From JABAYQ01 sp049890095 (GTDB lineage: Bacteria > Bacteroidota > Bacteroidia > Flavobacteriales > UBA7312), in assembly GCA_049890095.1 (NCBI GenBank), contig JBMHCD010000007.1:35704-99703 (forward strand): a stretch of DNA of 64,000 nucleotides. Reading direction: 5' to 3'. Under the pieces are notes generated by a model that was not told the origin of the DNA, searched no databases, and worked only from the letters and a program-made list of their open reading frames with translations. Below are positions 25,304-33,871 of this stretch, one piece after another; the stretch's first letter is position 1, and each line of letters begins with the position of its first letter. The position numbers and the translations under genes were made by a program.

Positions 25304-26299
25304 TTAATTAAGCTTATCTGCTAAAATTCGCACCTCTATAACCGGCGAGATTCGTTGATATAAAATATTATAAACAGCTTCTGTTATCGGCATTTCGATC
25401 TGGTATTCCTGGTTTAATTCTTTAATACACTTGACCGCATAATAACCTTCTGCTACCATTGTCATTTCCAATTTAGCAGACTTTACAGAATATCCTTTTC
25501 CAATCATATTACCGAATGTTCTGTTTCTACTAAATTGAGAGTACATAGTTACCAAAAGATCACCTAAATAAGCAGACTCTTTAATGTCTCTTTTAATAGG
25601 ATGAACGCCATCCACAAAACGCTTAATTTCTCTAATAGCATTAGAGGCTAAAACAGACTGAAAATTGTCCCCATAACCCAGACTATGGCATATACCAGAA
25701 GCAATTGCAATTACATTTTTAAGAACAGCTGCTATTTCTGTCCCAAAAATATCTTCAGAAACATTTGTTTTAATGTATCTACAGCTAATCTGATCTGCAA
25801 ACCATTGTGCTTTTTCTACATCCTCACAAGCTACGGTAAGATATGAAAGTCTTTCCATTGCAACTTCCTCCGCATGGCAAGGACCTGTTAGTACACCTAT
25901 GTTCGAATAAGGTATTTGATATTTATTATGAAGATACTCGCCTATTATTCTGTTTTTTTCTGCAACTATTCCTTTAATTGCAGAAATTACATACTTATCA
26001 TGTAATGGTTGATCTAATTGATTTAAAATAGTACTAACAAAAGCCGATGGAACAGCCAAAACCAAACAATCAGCTTGTGAAACAATTTCATTTAAATTAC
26101 TTGAAATAGTTAATTTTTGAGGAAATAATTCGGCTGCACTTATGTAATTTGGATTGTTACCATATTTTTTGATGTGCTCAATGGTATTCTCATTTCTCAT
26201 CCACCATAAAAGTTGATCATGTTTTTCAGACAACATCTTTATTATGGCAGTTGCCCACGATCCTCCTCCTATAACTGCTATTTTATATGATTTTTCCAA
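25304..26299 (-). CDS. gpsA: Glycerol-3-phosphate dehydrogenase [NAD(P)+]
   Basis: 331 residues. It reduces dihydroxyacetone phosphate to sn-glycerol-3-phosphate for phospholipid synthesis. The Rossmann motif IGGGSWATAI is at the N-terminus. The catalytic lysine region AAVLKNVIAIASGI is near 186, and YLGDLLVTMYSQFSRN follows. The gene starts 1 nt after the lysS stop, so it is the second gene of a lysS-gpsA operon. Confidence 0.95.
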   Translation of the reverse strand: MEKSYKIAVIGGGSWATAIIKMLSEKHDQLLWWMRNENTIEHIKKYGNNPNYISAAELFPQKLTISSNLNEIVSQADCLVLAVPSAFVSTILNQLDQPLHDKYVISAIKGIVAEKNRIIGEYLHNKYQIPYSNIGVLTGPCHAEEVAMERLSYLTVACEDVEKAQWFADQISCRYIKTNVSEDIFGTEIAAVLKNVIAIASGICHSLGYGDNFQSVLASNAIREIKRFVDGVHPIKRDIKESAYLGDLLVTMYSQFSRNRTFGNMIGKGYSVKSAKLEMTMVAEGYYAVKCIKELNQEYQIEMPITEAVYNILYQRISPVIEVRILADKLN

Positions 26300-26300
26300 G

Positions 26301-27830
26301 TTACTCTTCTTTTTTACTATTATTTTCAGGTTTCATTTGAGGAAAAAATAATACATCTTGAATAGAGTTGCTGTTAGTCATTATCATACTCAACCTGTCT
26401 ATTCCTATTCCTAAACCCGCAGTTGGAGGCATTCCATATTCTATTGCACGTAAAAAATCATCATCTAAAACCATTGCTTCTTCATCTCCTCTTTTAGCTA
26501 ATGCCAACTGTTCTTCAAATCGTTCTCGCTGATCAATTGGATCATTTAACTCAGAAAAAGCGTTACAAATTTCTTTCCCATTACAAATAGCCTCAAAACG
26601 CTCAACCAATCCCTTCTTGGATCTGTGTTTTTTTGCTAGAGGCGACATCTCTACAGGATAGTCTGTAATAAATGTTGGCTGTATTAACTGTGCTTCACAT
26701 TTTTCTCCAAAAATCTCATCAATAAGCTTTCCTCTACCCATAGAAGAATCTACATCGACCCCCATCTCTTTAGCTGTTTTAGCCATAGTAGCTTCATCCA
26801 TTTGTGAAATATCAACTCCTGTAAAATGCTCAATTGCCTCATACATTGTAAAACGTTTCCATGGTCGCTGAAAATTTATCATATTATCTCCTACTTTAAC
26901 CTCCGTTTTACCATGAATATCTAATGCTATTTTTTCAACCATTTCCTCAACTAAATCCATCATCCAATTATAATCTTTGTAGGCGACATATAATTCTACT
27001 TGAGTAAATTCTGGATTATGAAAACGGCTCATTCCTTCGTTTCTAAAATCTTTAGAAAATTCATAAACGCCATCAAAACCTCCAACGATTAATCTCTTTA
27101 AATATAACTCATTAGCTATTCTTAAATATAAAGGCATATCTAATGTGTTGTGATGAGTCTTAAAAGGTCTTGCAGCAGCCCCGCCATATATGGGTTGTAA
27201 AATAGGTGTTTCCACTTCTAAATACCCTTTATTATTTAAGAAGTCACGCATGGAATTAGTAAGCTTTGTTCTCTTAATAAAAGCATCTTTCACATGTGGG
27301 TTTACTACTAAATCTACATAACGTTGTCTGTATCTTTTTTCAGGATCTGTAAAAGCATCATAAACCTTACCTTCATTATCTGTTTTAGGCAATGGTAATG
27401 GGCGCAAAGTTTTGCTTAGTACGGTAAACTTTTTTACATGAACAGAAATTTCTCCCACTTTTGTTGTAAAGACATATCCATCTACACCTATAAAATCTCC
27501 TATGTCTAAAAGTTTTTTAAACACATCGTTATACATGCTTTTATCTTCGCCTTCACAGATTTCATCTCTATTAAAATATAGCTGTATTCTTCCTTTGCTA
27601 TCCTGAAGCTCTGCAAAAGCAGCCTTTCCCATAATTCTTCTACTCATTAGCCTACCAGCAATGCGAACATCTTTTTTTTCCTCTGAGCTAGAGTCGTATG
27701 TTGACTTAATAGTATCAGAATCTGAATTGATATCAAATAATGCTGCTGGATATGGGTCGATGCCTAAATCAATCAATTTTTGCATTGATTCTCTCCTTAC
27801 TTTTTCTTGCTCTGAAAACTCTTTGTTCAT
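26301..27830 (-). CDS. lysS: Lysyl-tRNA synthetase (class II)
   Basis: 509 residues. An OB-fold anticodon-binding domain occupies about 55-160 (VRIAGRLMSRRIMGKAAF). The class II core has motif 2 FRNEGMSRFHNPEFTQVE, the FEAICNGKEICNAFSELNDP segment and motif 3 GLGIGIDRL near 490. I start at the ATG at 27830 (MNKEFSEQEK). An upstream in-frame TTG at 27848 overlaps the promoter box, so it cannot be transcribed as a start. Confidence 0.96.
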   Translation of the reverse strand: MNKEFSEQEKVRRESMQKLIDLGIDPYPAALFDINSDSDTIKSTYDSSSEEKKDVRIAGRLMSRRIMGKAAFAELQDSKGRIQLYFNRDEICEGEDKSMYNDVFKKLLDIGDFIGVDGYVFTTKVGEISVHVKKFTVLSKTLRPLPLPKTDNEGKVYDAFTDPEKRYRQRYVDLVVNPHVKDAFIKRTKLTNSMRDFLNNKGYLEVETPILQPIYGGAAARPFKTHHNTLDMPLYLRIANELYLKRLIVGGFDGVYEFSKDFRNEGMSRFHNPEFTQVELYVAYKDYNWMMDLVEEMVEKIALDIHGKTEVKVGDNMINFQRPWKRFTMYEAIEHFTGVDISQMDEATMAKTAKEMGVDVDSSMGRGKLIDEIFGEKCEAQLIQPTFITDYPVEMSPLAKKHRSKKGLVERFEAICNGKEICNAFSELNDPIDQRERFEEQLALAKRGDEEAMVLDDDFLRAIEYGMPPTAGLGIGIDRLSMIMTNSNSIQDVLFFPQMKPENNSKKEE

Positions 27831-27845
27831 GATAAAAATTTTGGA

Positions 27846-27853
27846 CAAAGATA
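27846..27853 (-). promoter_or_regulatory. -7 box of lysS-gpsA
   Basis: TATCTTTG on the minus strand, 15 nt upstream of the lysS ATG. Perfect consensus; it decides the start codon. Confidence 0.5.
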
Positions 27854-27921
27854 TTAAATTAATAACAGGGTATTTTGTACATTAGCATTGCAATAAAAAA
27901 ACCTGATAACCTGCATTTATT

Positions 27922-28911
27922 ATGAAAATGAATAACTATATAGACGCATTTACTAATCACCTAAACGAAGCCTTAGAAATTGGTAAATCTTCTAATTTTA
28001 AAACGAGTAAAAAGGAGATCAAAAATGTATTAATATGTGGTCTTGGTGGCTCTGGAATTGGAGGAACTATTCTTTATGACTTAGTTTGCGACAAAGTTAA
28101 TGTACCTATTTCTTCTACTAAAGATTATAGTATTCCAAATTTCGTAAACGAAAACACATTAGTTATTGCATCTTCATATTCAGGAAATACTGAAGAAACC
28201 TTGTTTGCTCTTGAGGCTTGCAAAGAAAAAGGTGCTGAAATTGCATGTATTTCTTCTGGTGGATCCCTTGCACAAATAGCAAAAGAAAATGATTACAACA
28301 TTGTTACCATTCCTGGTGGTCATCCTCCTAGAGCAATGTTTGGATATTCGTTTACTCAGTTATTTTTTGTCTTTAATAAATATGGTTTGATTGATGATTC
28401 TTTTATTTCGGACTTTGAAAGTGCTATCCGATTACTTGATCAAGAAAAACTGGATATTCAAACTAAGGCTAAAGAATTGGCAACCAAAATGTTTGGAACT
28501 ACTCCTGTAATATACACTGCTGCGGGCTTTGAAGGTGTTGGAATTCGCTTTAGACAACAAATAAACGAAAACAGTAAAATGCTTTGTTGGCATCACGTTG
28601 TTCCAGAAATGAATCATAATGAACTATTGGGTTGGAGAATAAACGTTGACAACTTATCTGTAGTCTATTTTAGAAACAAATGTGATTTTAAACGCAACCA
28701 AGTCCGAATTGATATAAACAAAGATGTTATTTCAAAGTTTACCGAAAACATTTCTGAAGTATGGAGCAAAGGCGATTCAAAAATCGAAAACACATTATAT
28801 CACATAAACTTAGGCGACTGGGTTTCGTGGTATCTTTCTGAAATGAATAATGTTGATGCTATAGAAATTGACGTTATCAATTATTTGAAAGGAGCGTTAG
28901 CTAAAGTATAG
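27922..28911 (+). CDS. Bifunctional phosphoglucose/phosphomannose isomerase (SIS domain)
   Basis: 329 residues. Two SIS folds: CGLGGSGIGGTILYDL near 40 and SSYSGNTEETLFAL near 85 bind the sugar phosphate. EMNHNELLGW near 228 carries the C-terminal signature of the PGI/PMI family. It interconverts fructose-6-phosphate with glucose-6-phosphate and mannose-6-phosphate. ATGs at 27922 and 27928 are both possible. It is 2 nt ahead of lipB. Confidence 0.88.
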   Translation: MKMNNYIDAFTNHLNEALEIGKSSNFKTSKKEIKNVLICGLGGSGIGGTILYDLVCDKVNVPISSTKDYSIPNFVNENTLVIASSYSGNTEETLFALEACKEKGAEIACISSGGSLAQIAKENDYNIVTIPGGHPPRAMFGYSFTQLFFVFNKYGLIDDSFISDFESAIRLLDQEKLDIQTKAKELATKMFGTTPVIYTAAGFEGVGIRFRQQINENSKMLCWHHVVPEMNHNELLGWRINVDNLSVVYFRNKCDFKRNQVRIDINKDVISKFTENISEVWSKGDSKIENTLYHINLGDWVSWYLSEMNNVDAIEIDVINYLKGALAKV

Positions 28912-28913
28912 TA

Positions 28914-29609
28914 ATGGAAAATGTAGTTTTTCAAGATTTAGGGCTAATTGATTACAAGCAAGCATGGGAATATCAAGAAAAACTATTTGATCAAATTATT
29001 GCCATAAAAAGAAACAATCGAAAAGAAGGAGTAGAAGATAAGACTCAATCGTACCTTCTTTTTTGTGAACACCCACACGTGTATACACTAGGAAAAAGTG
29101 GCGATGTTAACAATTTGCTTGTTAATGAAGAATACTTACAATCTAGAGGGGCTACGTTTTATAAAATCAACAGAGGTGGAGACATCACTTATCATGGACC
29201 TGGTCAAATTGTCGGATATCCTATTTTAGATTTGGAATGTTTTTTTCAAGATATACATAAATATCTTCGTTTTTTAGAAGAATCTGTCATAATGACTTTA
29301 AATGAATTCGGTATTGAAGCAAGCAGATCAAAAGGAGAAACTGGAGTTTGGATTGATGTTAATACAAAAAACGCCAGAAAAATATGTGCCATGGGTGTTC
29401 GTTCTAGTAGGTGGGTAACTATGCATGGTTTTGCATTTAATATAAATTCTGACCTAAGTTATTTTGGAAATATAATTCCCTGTGGTATTCCCGATAAATC
29501 AGTAACTTCAATGAAAAAGGAATTGGGAAAAGAAGTAAATATGGAATTAGTAAAAGAAAAGCTAAAAAATAATCTTTCGAAAATTTTCGAAATGAATTTA
29601 GTAACTTAA
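28914..29609 (+). CDS. lipB: Octanoyltransferase
   Basis: 231 residues. It transfers octanoyl from acyl carrier protein to lipoyl domains. RGGDITYHGPGQIVGYPI near 85 is the family signature. Lys in ARKICAMGVR near 160 and the acyl-thioester Cys in IIPCGIPDKSVTS near 188 complete the active site. It follows the isomerase by 2 nt and is probably co-transcribed. I see no lipA within the window. Confidence 0.94.
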   Translation: MENVVFQDLGLIDYKQAWEYQEKLFDQIIAIKRNNRKEGVEDKTQSYLLFCEHPHVYTLGKSGDVNNLLVNEEYLQSRGATFYKINRGGDITYHGPGQIVGYPILDLECFFQDIHKYLRFLEESVIMTLNEFGIEASRSKGETGVWIDVNTKNARKICAMGVRSSRWVTMHGFAFNINSDLSYFGNIIPCGIPDKSVTSMKKELGKEVNMELVKEKLKNNLSKIFEMNLVT

Positions 29610-29638
29610 TCTAAGTTATAACCTCCTTTTAGCTTTAA

Positions 29639-29667
29639 TTTGATATCATTCAATTTTTATAACTTTA
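29639..29667 (+). promoter_or_regulatory. Promoter of the exonuclease gene (TTTG-N17-TAACTTTA), 4 nt from ATG
   Basis: TTTG at 29639-29642 and a 7/8 -7 box at 29660-29667, then cagt and the ATG at 29672. It places the transcript start at the start codon. Confidence 0.5.
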
Positions 29668-29671
29668 CAGT

Positions 29672-30391
29672 ATGCTCAATAATATTCCAATTGATAAAGT
29701 ATTATTTTTAGATATTGAAACTGTTCCTGTTTGTAAAAATTATGAAGAATTATCTCCAAAATTACAGGAACTTTGGTCTGAAAAAACCCGTTGGCAAAGA
29801 AAAGACGAAATTACACCAAATGAATTTTATCAAAAAAAAGCAGGTATAATGGCCGAATTTGCTAAAATAGTCTGTATTTCTGTAGCATATATTTATCATA
29901 AAAATGGACTTCCTTTTTTGAGGTTAAAATCATTTTATGGTCATAATGAAAAAAACATATTATCACAATTTAAACATCTTTTAAACGATAGTTATAGTAG
30001 TGATCATCACTATTTATGTGCCCACAACGGAAAAGAATTTGATTACCCTTTCATTTGTAGAAGAATGCTAATAAATGGAATCAGTTTACCCAAAATATTA
30101 AATATTGCAGGCAAAAAACCTTGGGAAATAAAACATTTGGACACAATGGAGTTATGGAAGTTTGGAGATTATAAGCACTACACGTCTATTCATTTATTAG
30201 CAGAGCTATTTAATATTCCTACCCCAAAAGATGACATAGACGGTTCTCAAGTTTCGAATGTATATTGGATTCAAAAGGATTTAGAGAGAATTCGTATTTA
30301 CTGTCAAAAAGACACTCTTACTGTAGCTCAACTATATTTAAAATACAAAGGAGAGGATATTTTAAAAGATGAACAAATTGAAGTTGCATAA
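29672..30391 (+). CDS. Predicted 3'-5' exonuclease, PolB-like DEDDy family
   Basis: 239 residues. LFLDIETVP near 12 gives the first D-E pair, CAHNGKEFDYPFICRRM near 117 the second Asp, and IYCQKDTLTVAQLYLKY near 210 the Tyr-x3-Asp of the DEDDy class. It resembles the predicted PolB-like 3'-5' exonuclease family of Bacteroidota, with no polymerase domain attached. A role in DNA or RNA end processing is likely but substrate is unknown. Confidence 0.85.
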   Translation: MLNNIPIDKVLFLDIETVPVCKNYEELSPKLQELWSEKTRWQRKDEITPNEFYQKKAGIMAEFAKIVCISVAYIYHKNGLPFLRLKSFYGHNEKNILSQFKHLLNDSYSSDHHYLCAHNGKEFDYPFICRRMLINGISLPKILNIAGKKPWEIKHLDTMELWKFGDYKHYTSIHLLAELFNIPTPKDDIDGSQVSNVYWIQKDLERIRIYCQKDTLTVAQLYLKYKGEDILKDEQIEVA

Positions 30392-30433
30392 ATGAAGGAT
30401 AAGAAGTAATTTAATCGACTAAATTTTATACCT

Positions 30434-32212
30434 ATGAATGACGCATTATTAGAGTTTAAAAACCTCGTTACCGAATTCGAAACAGAAGGAAAAGTTTTAA
30501 AAGCAGTAAACGATGTAAGCTTTACATTAAACAAAGGTGAAACGATTGGAATTGTAGGAGAGTCTGGCTCTGGTAAATCTGTTACATCTCTTTCTTCAAT
30601 GCGTCTAATACCAAACCCACCAGGTAGAATATCAAATGGACAAATTATATTTCATAAAAATGATGGCTCAAAAGTAGACTTAGTTCAACTTGACGAGAAA
30701 GAAATGAGGTCATTTAGGGGAAATGAATTAGCAATGATTTTCCAAGAACCAATGACGTCGTTGAACCCTGTTTTTACCTGTGGAGATCAGGTAATGGAGG
30801 CAATTATGCTCCATCAAAAAATTAGTACATCTGAAGCCAAAGACCTTACGATAAAACTATTTGAAGAAGTACAGCTTCCAGATCCCGAACGTATTTTCAG
30901 TACCTATCCTCATCAAATTTCAGGAGGTCAAAAACAAAGAGTAATGATTGCAATGGCAATGTCTTGCAAACCATCGGTAATGATTGCAGATGAGCCTACA
31001 ACAGCCCTAGATGTTACTGTACAAAAAACAATTCTAGAATTAATGCAAAACTTGCAAAAAGAGCATGATATGGGAATTTTATTCATTACTCATGACTTAG
31101 GAGTTATAGCAGAGCTTGCCGACAAGGTTGTAGTAATGTACAAAGGTAATATTGTTGAACAAGGAACTGTTTGGGATATTTTTAACAATCCAAAACACCC
31201 TTACACTAAAGGACTTCTTGCATGTCGACCACCTTTAGATAAAAGATATACTTTTTTACCAACTGTTTCTGACTTTATGCAGGTAGATAAAAAAGGAAAT
31301 ATCATTGAAAACGATATTTCAGTAGAAGAATTTACAAAAGACCTTGTAGTACCTGAGGGTGAAAGGTTAAAAAAAATAGAAAAAATATATTCTCAAAAAC
31401 CTTTACTACAAATAAAAAACCTAAAAACGTATTTTCCGATTAGAAATGGCTTTTTTGGTGGAATAACAGATTATGTTAAAGCAGTTGACGATATTACGTT
31501 TGATGTTTTTCCAGGAGAAACTTTAGGGTTAGTTGGTGAATCAGGATGTGGTAAAACAACAACAGGAAGAACCATTTTAAGATTAAATGAGCCAACTAGT
31601 GGACAAATGATTTATAAAGGAAGAGACATTTCTGAATTTGATGAAAAAGAACTAAGAGAATTTAGAAAAGAAGTACAAATTATTTTTCAAGACCCATATT
31701 CATCATTAAACCCTAGAATGACAATTGGTAATGCTATCATGGAGCCAATGCAAGTTCATAATATTTTAGAAAACGATGAGCAACGGAAAAAAAGAGTAGA
31801 AGAATTATTAGAAAAAGTAAGTTTAAGTGCAGAACATTTTAATAGATATCCACACGAATTTTCAGGGGGTCAAAGGCAACGAATTGGTATCGCAAGAGCA
31901 TTAGCAGTAAATCCAAAGTTTATCATTTGTGATGAATCAGTATCAGCATTAGATGTTTCTGTTCAAGCACAAGTATTAAACTTATTAAACGAACTAAAAG
32001 AAGAATTTGGTTTAACATATATTTTTATATCTCACGACTTGTCGGTTGTTAAATATATGAGCGACAAAATGGTCGTTATGCAAGGAGGAAAGATAGAAGA
32101 AATGGGAGAATCTGATCAAATTTATAAAAACCCTCAAACTGCTTATACAAAGAGGTTAATAGACGCAATCCCTGAGGGAAGAGCAGAAAACATTAAAATA
32201 AATCCTGCTTAA
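30434..32212 (+). CDS. Fused dipeptide/oligopeptide ABC transporter ATPase (DppD-DppF type)
   Basis: 592 residues with two complete ABC domains. The first has Walker A GESGSGKS near 42, signature SGGQKQRV and Walker B VMIADEPTTALD. The second has GESGCGKTTTG near 365, FSGGQRQRIGIARAL and FIICDESVSALD. The GLLACRPPL segment after the first domain is typical of oligopeptide transporters. It is a single-gene equivalent of DppD+DppF. Permease and binding-protein genes are not in the window. A strong terminator follows at 32304-32333. A 7/8 promoter box (TAAATTTT) lies 6 nt before the ATG. Confidence 0.92.
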   Translation: MNDALLEFKNLVTEFETEGKVLKAVNDVSFTLNKGETIGIVGESGSGKSVTSLSSMRLIPNPPGRISNGQIIFHKNDGSKVDLVQLDEKEMRSFRGNELAMIFQEPMTSLNPVFTCGDQVMEAIMLHQKISTSEAKDLTIKLFEEVQLPDPERIFSTYPHQISGGQKQRVMIAMAMSCKPSVMIADEPTTALDVTVQKTILELMQNLQKEHDMGILFITHDLGVIAELADKVVVMYKGNIVEQGTVWDIFNNPKHPYTKGLLACRPPLDKRYTFLPTVSDFMQVDKKGNIIENDISVEEFTKDLVVPEGERLKKIEKIYSQKPLLQIKNLKTYFPIRNGFFGGITDYVKAVDDITFDVFPGETLGLVGESGCGKTTTGRTILRLNEPTSGQMIYKGRDISEFDEKELREFRKEVQIIFQDPYSSLNPRMTIGNAIMEPMQVHNILENDEQRKKRVEELLEKVSLSAEHFNRYPHEFSGGQRQRIGIARALAVNPKFIICDESVSALDVSVQAQVLNLLNELKEEFGLTYIFISHDLSVVKYMSDKMVVMQGGKIEEMGESDQIYKNPQTAYTKRLIDAIPEGRAENIKINPA

Positions 32213-32303
32213 TGCAATAATTATGTACATACTTAGTTATGAGAGTAGGTTAAGTTAATTCATAATTTTTTAAGTTAGTTCTATTTCAGAGCAAGAAATA
32301 GAT

Positions 32304-32333
32304 AAAAAATAGGTCTATTGACCTATTTTTTTT
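32304..32333 (+). terminator. Rho-independent terminator after the ABC ATPase gene
   Basis: Perfect 12-bp stem (AAAAAATAGGTC, 32304-32315, with 32320-32331), loop tatt, then a T-run. It ends the ABC ATPase transcript about 90 nt after its stop. Confidence 0.85.
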
Positions 32334-32425
32334 GACATCTACACTTCTTATCCATAAAATCTACACATTCATCAGATAGTTGTCTAACTGGTCAAAATTC
32401 GCTTTATCTTTAGAAAAAGTCGTTT

Positions 32426-32433
32426 TATATTTA
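32426..32433 (+). promoter_or_regulatory. Candidate -7 box of a small RNA
   Basis: TATATTTA (7/8) followed by cagt and an ATG at 32438, the same spacing as the leaderless genes. It would start the short transcript that ends at the 32480-32513 terminator. Confidence 0.35.
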
Positions 32434-32513
32434 CAGTATGAAACGATCCTCGTTTAATGACACTTGTTAAGGTTAAGGGAGAAAGTAGGGTGAAGACCCT
32501 GCTTTCTTTTTTT
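32434..32513 (+). ncRNA. Candidate small RNA or leaderless 10-codon mini-ORF
   Basis: Between two plus-strand terminators, with no plus-strand gene downstream, lies a unit of about 75-80 nt. It has a candidate -7 box, a 6-bp hairpin at 32441-32455 (AAACGA / TCGTTT, loop tcc), an unstructured linker and a strong terminator. An ATG at 32438 opens a 10-codon ORF reading MKRSSFNDTC. No repeated amino acid suggests an attenuator, and no gene follows to be attenuated. An independent sRNA is the simpler reading; a microprotein is the alternative. Confidence 0.4.
32480..32513 (+). terminator. Strong rho-independent terminator downstream of the candidate sRNA
   Basis: Stem of 12 pairs (32480-32491 with 32496-32507, one G-T pair), loop gaag, then seven Ts on the plus strand. 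The minus strand has no T-run, so it does not serve the convergent CoA-transferase operon, whose last stop codon it touches. Confidence 0.85.
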
Positions 32514-33171
32514 ATAGCTTCATTTCTGGAATTTCTCCATTTATAATTAATTTTCCTTTTGTAGCATCTTGAATTTCTTGTACAGAAACACCAGGAGCCC
32601 TCTCTAATAATCTAAACCCCCCTCCTTCTTGAATTTCTAAAACAGCTAGATTAGTAACAATCTTTTTAACGCATGATACTCCAGTTAACGGCAAACTACA
32701 CTCAGGCAAAAGTTTACTTTCTCCAGCTCTATTCGTATGCATCATTGCTACAATAATATTTTCTGCTGAAGCAACTAAATCCATAGCTCCTCCCATTCCT
32801 TTAACCATTTTTCCTGGAATCTTCCAATTTGCAATGTCTCCATTTTGAGAAACTTCCATAGCTCCAAGTACGGTTAATTGTACATGTTTTCCTCTTATCA
32901 TTGAAAAACTCATAGCAGAATCAAAAAAAGCTGCTCCATCTAAACTAGTTATTGTTTGCTTACCTGCATTAATTAAATCCGCATCTTCTTCTCCTTCAAA
33001 AGGAAAAGGTCCCATTCCGAGTATTCCATTTTCAGACTGAAATTCTACACTCATTCCATTAGGAATATAATTTGCAACTAATGTTGGAATCCCTATTCCT
33101 AAATTTACATAAAACCCATCTTGTAATTCTTTAGCAATTCTTTTTGCTATACCTATTTTATCTAAAGCCAT
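32512..33171 (-). CDS. 3-oxoacid CoA-transferase subunit B
   Basis: 219 residues. The conserved SENGILGMGP near 45 contains the catalytic Glu that forms the CoA thioester. GIGIPTLVANYIP, VLGAMEVSQNGDIANWKIPG and KGMGGAMDLV are family motifs. With subunit A it moves CoA between succinyl-CoA and acetoacetate or a similar acid. Start and the subunit A stop share one base. Last gene of a long minus-strand operon. Confidence 0.92.
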   Translation of the reverse strand: MALDKIGIAKRIAKELQDGFYVNLGIGIPTLVANYIPNGMSVEFQSENGILGMGPFPFEGEEDADLINAGKQTITSLDGAAFFDSAMSFSMIRGKHVQLTVLGAMEVSQNGDIANWKIPGKMVKGMGGAMDLVASAENIIVAMMHTNRAGESKLLPECSLPLTGVSCVKKIVTNLAVLEIQEGGGFRLLERAPGVSVQEIQDATKGKLIINGEIPEMKL

Positions 33172-33869
33172 TACTTTTTTCTTATTGTTAATTGCTCAAT
33201 TCTTTTTTGATAATTTTCTCCTTGAAAAATTCGTTGTACAAATATTCCTGGTGTATGAATAAGGTTTGGATCTAAATGACCTGCTGGCACTAGTTCTTCT
33301 ACTTCAGCAACGGTAATTTTTCCTGCCATAGCCATCATAGGATTAAAATTTCTTGCAGTACCTTTAAAAATTAAATTTCCCGTTTCATCCCCTTTCCATG
33401 CTTTAACAAAAGCAAAGTCTGCTTCGAACGCAGTCTCTAAAATATGTGGCTTGCCATTAAAAACTCTTACTTCTTTCCCTTCAGCTATTTCAGTTCCATA
33501 GCCTGCCGGAGTAAAAAAAGCTGGTATGCCAGCTCCTGCTGCTCTACATCTTTCTGCAAGGGTTCCTTGAGGTATTAAATCTACTTCTAACTCTCCGCTC
33601 AACATTTGTCTTTCAAACTCAGCATTTTCCCCTACGTATGAAGAAATCATCTTAGTTATTTGCTTTTTTTGTAAAAGTAACCCTAAACCAAATTCATCAA
33701 CTCCTGCATTGTTAGAAATACATGTTAAACGATTAATATTTGCATCACATAATGCTTGTATGCTATTTTCAGGAATACCACACAATCCGAATCCACCAAG
33801 CATAAGTGTCATTCCATTTTCTACCCCTTTAATGGCTTCATTTACTGAAGCTACTTTTTTATTTATCAT
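33171..33869 (-). CDS. 3-oxoacid CoA-transferase subunit A
   Basis: 232 residues. It has LGGFGLCGIPENSIQAL near 23, ISNNAGVDEFGLGLLL near 52 and PAFFTPAGYGTEIAEGKE near 115, typical of the alpha subunit. Subunit B follows with a one-base overlap. It starts 2 nt after the PBP1A stop, so it may be read from the holB promoter, although functions are unrelated. Exact acyl specificity cannot be read here. Confidence 0.92.
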   Translation of the reverse strand: MINKKVASVNEAIKGVENGMTLMLGGFGLCGIPENSIQALCDANINRLTCISNNAGVDEFGLGLLLQKKQITKMISSYVGENAEFERQMLSGELEVDLIPQGTLAERCRAAGAGIPAFFTPAGYGTEIAEGKEVRVFNGKPHILETAFEADFAFVKAWKGDETGNLIFKGTARNFNPMMAMAGKITVAEVEELVPAGHLDPNLIHTPGIFVQRIFQGENYQKRIEQLTIRKK

Positions 33870-33871
33870 AA

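Noticed and set aside
25292..25316. AGCTTAA / TTAAGCT repeat between uvrC and gpsA
   Set aside because: It is a 7-bp A-T-rich stem overlapping both gene ends with no T-run.
27831..27848. TTG start of lysS at 27848
   Set aside because: It overlaps the -7 box (27846-27853), so it would not be transcribed; the ATG at 27830 gives the usual N-terminus.
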